From: DATFYI01 sp035315125
GTDB taxonomy: Bacteria; Chloroflexota; Anaerolineae; Anaerolineales; Anaerolineaceae
Direction: 5' to 3'
Length of the DNA stretch: 17,396 bases
Assembly (NCBI GenBank): GCA_035315125.1
Contig: DATFYI010000136.1
Coordinates: forward strand, 1-17,396
Shown in pieces: positions 14,858 through 17,396 of the stretch (its first letter is position 1; each line of letters begins with the position of its first letter). The position numbers were made by a program, and so were the translations under genes. The notes under the pieces were generated by a model that saw only the letters and a list, made by a program, of their open reading frames with translations, ran no database searches and was not told the DNA's origin.

Positions 14858-15487
14858 CTACTGCTTCCGTGCCTCCTGTATTAACACTAAACCGTTACGT
14901 GCACCGGGCACAGCACCTTTTACACCCAACAAGTTGCGTTCAGAGTCAACCAGGACTACCTTGAGATTTTGAGAAGTAACCCGGTCATCACCCATATGCC
15001 CAGGGCTGCGTGCACCCCTGTATGTACGGCCTGGAGTAGTCGTGGAGCCACGCGAACCAGGGGCACGTTCACGATCCGATGCGCCATGAGTCCTTGGGCC
15101 ACCATGGAAGTGATACCTTCGAACACCACCCATGAAACCTTTGCCTTTGCTGGTTCCGATTACATCGACGCGTTCGCCAATAGCAAACACGTCAACCTTA
15201 ACCGGATCACCCTCTTTAACATCGGGATCATTTACGCGGAATTCGCGCATATAGCGCAGCGGCGGCAGGTTGTTACGCTTAAGATGCCCTAACTGACCAC
15301 CGGTCAATCGTTTTGGTTTTACTTCGTCGAAACCCAATTGCACGGAGCTGTAGCCTTCTTTTTCAGTCGTGCGCACCTGGGTAACGAAGCACGGCCCAGC
15401 TTCGATGATCGTCACCGGGATGGCGACGCCTGTTTCATCGAAAATCTGGGTCATGCCGATTTTCTTTCCAATCAGCCCTTTAAACAT
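14858..15487 (-). CDS. rplC: 50S ribosomal protein L3
   Basis: L3 is an early-assembly protein whose loop reaches close to the peptidyl-transferase centre. The 209 residues start MFKGLIGKKIGMTQIFDETG, with GTSKGKGFMGGVRRYHF and the central finger GGPRTHGASDRERAPGSRG, then PGHMGDDRVTSQNLKVVLVD, all family hallmarks. SD AAGGAG (15497-15502) is nine bases before the ATG. It is preceded by the longest gap in the window, containing a candidate promoter and a structured leader, so rplC may be the first gene of a separately controlled transcript. Confidence 0.98.
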   Translation of the reverse strand: MFKGLIGKKIGMTQIFDETGVAIPVTIIEAGPCFVTQVRTTEKEGYSSVQLGFDEVKPKRLTGGQLGHLKRNNLPPLRYMREFRVNDPDVKEGDPVKVDVFAIGERVDVIGTSKGKGFMGGVRRYHFHGGPRTHGASDRERAPGSRGSTTTPGRTYRGARSPGHMGDDRVTSQNLKVVLVDSERNLLGVKGAVPGARNGLVLIQEARKQ

Positions 15488-15525
15488 CTTAATATTCTCC
15501 TTGTCGTTTTTATTGACGAGACTGT

Positions 15526-15654
15526 CAGCCTGGGCCAGGCTGCATCATCTCCGCTGTAGTACAGTCAGCAGTCTGCTGCGACACTCTGTGAGTTTAGGCA
15601 CGTGCGCCCACAGAACTGCTCTTGTACTACCCCTGTAAACGGGTGACTTACCCG
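15526..15654 (-). promoter_or_regulatory. candidate structured 5' leader RNA of rplC-rplD-rplW-rplB
   Basis: The minus-strand transcript upstream of rplC folds by eye into three elements. First is a small hairpin at 15640-15654 (CGGGT/ACCCG). Second is a long composite hairpin with paired blocks 15623-15630 with 15556-15563 (8 bp), 15615-15620 with 15567-15572 (6 bp), 15609-15614 with 15585-15590 (6 bp) and a possible tip GGCG/TGCC. Third is a hairpin at 15526-15542 (CAGCCTG/CAGGCTG, 7 bp, three-base loop). A local alternative hairpin (15566-15578) would compete with the middle block. No U-run follows, so this resembles a protein-binding or translation-control leader rather than an intrinsic terminator. 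Confidence 0.55.
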
Positions 15655-15665
15655 CAAACCGGTCT

Positions 15666-15671
15666 ATTATA
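15666..15671 (-). promoter_or_regulatory. -10 box of a candidate promoter upstream of rplC
   Basis: A perfect TATAAT on the minus strand sits in a strongly AT-rich stretch (15661-15700) directly after the rpsJ stop codon. No good -35 box is found at 16-18 bases upstream (best is TAGTAG), so the promoter would depend on the AT-rich upstream DNA or be weak. Transcription would begin near 15659, giving a leader of about 170 bases that contains the structures described at 15526-15654. Confidence 0.45.
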
Positions 15672-15697
15672 ATACAATATTATTAAATCTACTAGGT

Positions 15698-16006
15698 TTA
15701 AATCTTGATTTCAATATCAACGCCGGCCGGCAGATTCAACCGCATCAGCATATCGATTGTTTTTGAATCCGGATCCAAAACATCGATCAGACGGTTATGG
15801 GTGCGGATCTCAAAATGCTCATGTGAATCTTTATCGATAAAAGTTGACCGGCGTACTGTGAACTTTTCGATTTTTGTTGGTAACGGTACTGGTCCTACCA
15901 CATGAGCGCCACTACGTTCGGCCGTCTCGACGATCCGTTTTGCGGATTGGTCCAGGACACGGTGGTCGTATGCCTTAAGTCGAATGCGAATCCTTTGTTT
16001 TGCCAT
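15698..16006 (-). CDS. rpsJ: 30S ribosomal protein S10
   Basis: S10 is in the small-subunit head and is also known as the antitermination factor NusE. The 102 residues start MAKQRIRIRLKAYDHRVLDQ, contain GPVPLPTKIEKFTV and the signature HEHFEIRTHNRLIDVLDP, and end DIEIKI. A TTG further upstream keeps the frame open, but the ATG at 16004-16006 matches the family. The SD is weak (AGG within the tuf stop region), so translation probably depends on coupling to tuf, whose stop lies ten bases upstream. It is separated from rplC by 210 bases, unusual for the S10 operon, where the two are normally adjacent. Confidence 0.97.
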   Translation of the reverse strand: MAKQRIRIRLKAYDHRVLDQSAKRIVETAERSGAHVVGPVPLPTKIEKFTVRRSTFIDKDSHEHFEIRTHNRLIDVLDPDSKTIDMLMRLNLPAGVDIEIKI

Positions 16007-16016
16007 GATTTTCAAC

Positions 16017-17219
16017 CTAGTCCAGAATCTTGGTGATCACGCCGGAACCAACCGTCAGACCACCCTCGCGAATAGCAAACTTCGAGCCCTGTTCCAATGC
16101 CACCGGTACGATCAGCTCGACTTCCAGGTTTACATTATCCCCTGGCATTACCATCTCTACTCCCGCCGGCAGTGTGATCGATCCGGTCACATCCATCGTC
16201 CGTATGTAAAACTGCGGCCGATATCCCGGGAAGAACGGCTTGTGCCTCCCGCCTTCATCGCGGGTCAGCACGTACACCTGGCTCATAAATCGCTTGTGCG
16301 GTGTGATGCTGCCCGGCTTTGCTACCACCTGCCCCCGCTCTACATCCGTCCGCTCTATGCCTCTCAGCAGCAGCCCCAGGTTGTCTCCCGCTATCCCTTC
16401 ATCCAGCGTCTTGTGGAACATCTCCACCCCCGTTACCACCGACGTCCGGCTCTTTTCCTGCAACCCGATGATCTCCACCGGTTCGCCCGTCTTGACCTTT
16501 CCTCGATCTACACGCCCGGTCACCACCGTCCCGCGTCCCTTGATCGAGAATACATCCTCCACCGGCATCATGAACGGCTTGTCCAACGCCCTCACCGGCT
16601 CCGGTATGTATTCGTCCACTACCCGCAACAGTTCCTTGATCGAGGCGTATTCCGGCGCATTCGGATCCTTCGACGTGCTCTCCAACGCCCGTAGCGCACT
16701 CCCCCTCACGATCGGGGTCGTCTCGCCCGGGTAGCCATAGCCCGTCAGCATCTCTCGCAACTCCATCTCCACCAACTCCAGCAACTCCGGATCATCCATC
16801 ATGTCCGTCTTGTTCAGATACACCACGATGCTCGGCACTTCCACCTGCCGCGCCAACAACACGTGCTCTTTCGTCTGCGGCATCGGCCCATCCGGCGCTG
16901 CTACCACCAGGATGGCCCCATCTACCTGCGCCGCCCCAGTGATCATGTTCTTGATGTAATCCCGGTGCCCTGGCATGTCCACATGCGCATAGTGCCGCTT
17001 GTCCGTCTCGTACTCGACATGCGCTATGTTGATCGTTATCCCTCGGGCTTTCTCTTCCGGCGCATTATCGATTGAATCATACGGACGATACACTGCCTTC
17101 CCATAAAACTGGCAGTATTTTGTGATTGCCGCTGTTAACGTGGTCTTCCCGTGGTCGATGTGTCCCATCGTCCCTACGTTCAGATGCGGCTTGTTTCTAT
17201 CAAACTTCTGCTTTGCCAT
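16017..17219 (-). CDS. tuf: elongation factor Tu
   Basis: EF-Tu carries aminoacyl-tRNA to the ribosome as a GTP complex. The 400 residues show the G1 loop GHIDHGKT (19-26), switch I with ARGITIN (58-64), switch II, NKTD (136-139) and SAL (174-176), then domains 2 and 3 with RGTVVTGRV and EGGRHKPF. The catalytic histidine is H85. Unusually, switch II reads DMPGHRDY: methionine at 82 and arginine at 86 replace the normal Cys and Ala; arginine there is typical of archaeal and eukaryotic EF-1A. The ATG at 17217-17219 has AAGGAG seven bases upstream. Codon choice is strongly G-ending (GGG, ACG, GTG, CCG), unlike the neighbouring genes. Confidence 0.98.
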   Translation of the reverse strand: MAKQKFDRNKPHLNVGTMGHIDHGKTTLTAAITKYCQFYGKAVYRPYDSIDNAPEEKARGITINIAHVEYETDKRHYAHVDMPGHRDYIKNMITGAAQVDGAILVVAAPDGPMPQTKEHVLLARQVEVPSIVVYLNKTDMMDDPELLELVEMELREMLTGYGYPGETTPIVRGSALRALESTSKDPNAPEYASIKELLRVVDEYIPEPVRALDKPFMMPVEDVFSIKGRGTVVTGRVDRGKVKTGEPVEIIGLQEKSRTSVVTGVEMFHKTLDEGIAGDNLGLLLRGIERTDVERGQVVAKPGSITPHKRFMSQVYVLTRDEGGRHKPFFPGYRPQFYIRTMDVTGSITLPAGVEMVMPGDNVNLEVELIVPVALEQGSKFAIREGGLTVGSGVITKILD

Positions 17220-17271
17220 GATTCGACTCCTTAAAAAATACAAAGACAGCGTCATGCAAAGTCGGCATTAG

Positions 17272-17344
17272 AGCCCTCAATGGGAATTGAACCCATGACC
17301 CCGCCCTTACCAAGGGCGTGCTCTACCAGCTGAGCTATGAGGGC
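17272..17344 (-). tRNA. tRNA-Thr (anticodon GGU)
   Basis: A 73-base cloverleaf. The acceptor stem GCCCTCA pairs perfectly with TGAGGGC, the D arm is GCTC...GAGC, and the anticodon stem CGCCC/GGGCG encloses the loop TTGGTAA, so the anticodon is GGT, reading ACC and ACU. The variable loop is five bases, the T arm is ATGGG/CCCAT with loop TTCAATT, and the discriminator base is U. CCA is not encoded. It lies 52 bases upstream of tuf on the same strand with no terminator between, so co-transcription is likely. The same tRNA-Thr(GGU)-tuf neighbourhood is known at E. coli thrT-tufB. Confidence 0.97.
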
Positions 17345-17345
17345 C

Positions 17346-17388
17346 TGCCGTTTCAGGCACCCGCAGTGAAGCGGGGACGTTCTGGTCC
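17346..17388 (-). other. row of small hairpins upstream of tRNA-Thr
   Basis: The last 52 bases of the window hold no gene. Three short inverted repeats lie back to back, each with a six-base loop: GGAC/GTCC (17375-17388), CCCGC/GCGGG (17360-17375) and TGCC/GGCA (17346-17359), the first two sharing one base. They may be leader or processing structures of the tRNA-tuf transcript, or chance. The window ends too soon to judge. Confidence 0.25.
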
Positions 17389-17396
17389 TCTAAGAG

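Noticed and set aside
15526..15542. Intrinsic terminator between rpsJ and rplC
   Set aside because: The stem is good (7 bp, GC-rich), but no U-run follows on the minus strand and no A-run precedes it in a way that supports termination.
15984..16694. Long plus-strand open frame (236 codons) opposite tuf and rpsJ
   Set aside because: It is fully antisense to tuf and the start of rpsJ, has no recognisable domain, and is explained by the G-ending codon bias of tuf, which removes stops on the opposite strand.
1..17396. Mobile elements, CRISPR, defence or biosynthetic genes
   Set aside because: Every stretch over 210 bases is explained by core translation, secretion or transcription genes. No transposase, repeat array or foreign gene block was seen.

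Overview
The window is one long ribosomal-protein (r-protein) supercluster read entirely from the minus strand. In transcription order, from high to low coordinates, it holds tRNA-Thr(GGU), tuf, rpsJ, rplC, rplD, rplW, rplB, rpsS, rplV, rpsC, rplP, rpmC, rpsQ, rplN, rplX, rplE, rpsN, rpsH, rplF, rplR, rpsE, rpmD, rplO, secY, adk, map, rpmJ, rpsM, rpsK, rpsD, rpoA, rplQ and a truA gene cut by the window edge. That is the S10, spc and alpha operons fused, plus EF-Tu in front and a tRNA-modifying enzyme behind. I see no mobile element, CRISPR array, rRNA or frameshift, and no gene-free stretch longer than about 210 bases.

Organism: a bacterium of roughly balanced base composition. The gene order, the EF-Tu sequence style, the zinc-binding (C+) forms of S4, S14 and L36 and the absence of infA between map and rpmJ fit a Chloroflexota (Anaerolineae-like) genome best, but this is recognition from memory and not a search; the phylum call is tentative.

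Layout: 17272-17344 carries tRNA-Thr just upstream of tuf (16017-17219), an old association also seen at E. coli tufB. rpsJ follows tuf after 10 bases. A 210-base gap (15488-15697) then separates rpsJ from rplC. It holds a perfect -10 hexamer followed by a heavily base-paired leader, and is the best candidate here for an undescribed cis-regulatory RNA. From rplC to map the genes are packed with short gaps or 1-8 base overlaps, and many Shine-Dalgarno (SD) sequences sit inside the last codons of the preceding gene, implying translational coupling. Inside the 3' end of map lies a near-consensus promoter (3699-3727) in front of rpmJ-rpsM-rpsK-rpsD-rpoA-rplQ-truA. A pseudoknot-capable 115-base gap separates rpsM from rpsK.

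Together the genes build both ribosomal subunits, supply EF-Tu and one of its tRNA substrates, the Sec channel (SecY), N-terminal Met removal (Map), adenylate balance (Adk), the RNA polymerase alpha subunit and tRNA pseudouridylation. The content is core and ordinary. The points worth a second look are the two structured leaders, the internal promoter at the place of a missing infA, the sharply different codon usage of tuf, and two unusual residues in its switch II motif. I found no novel multi-gene system.
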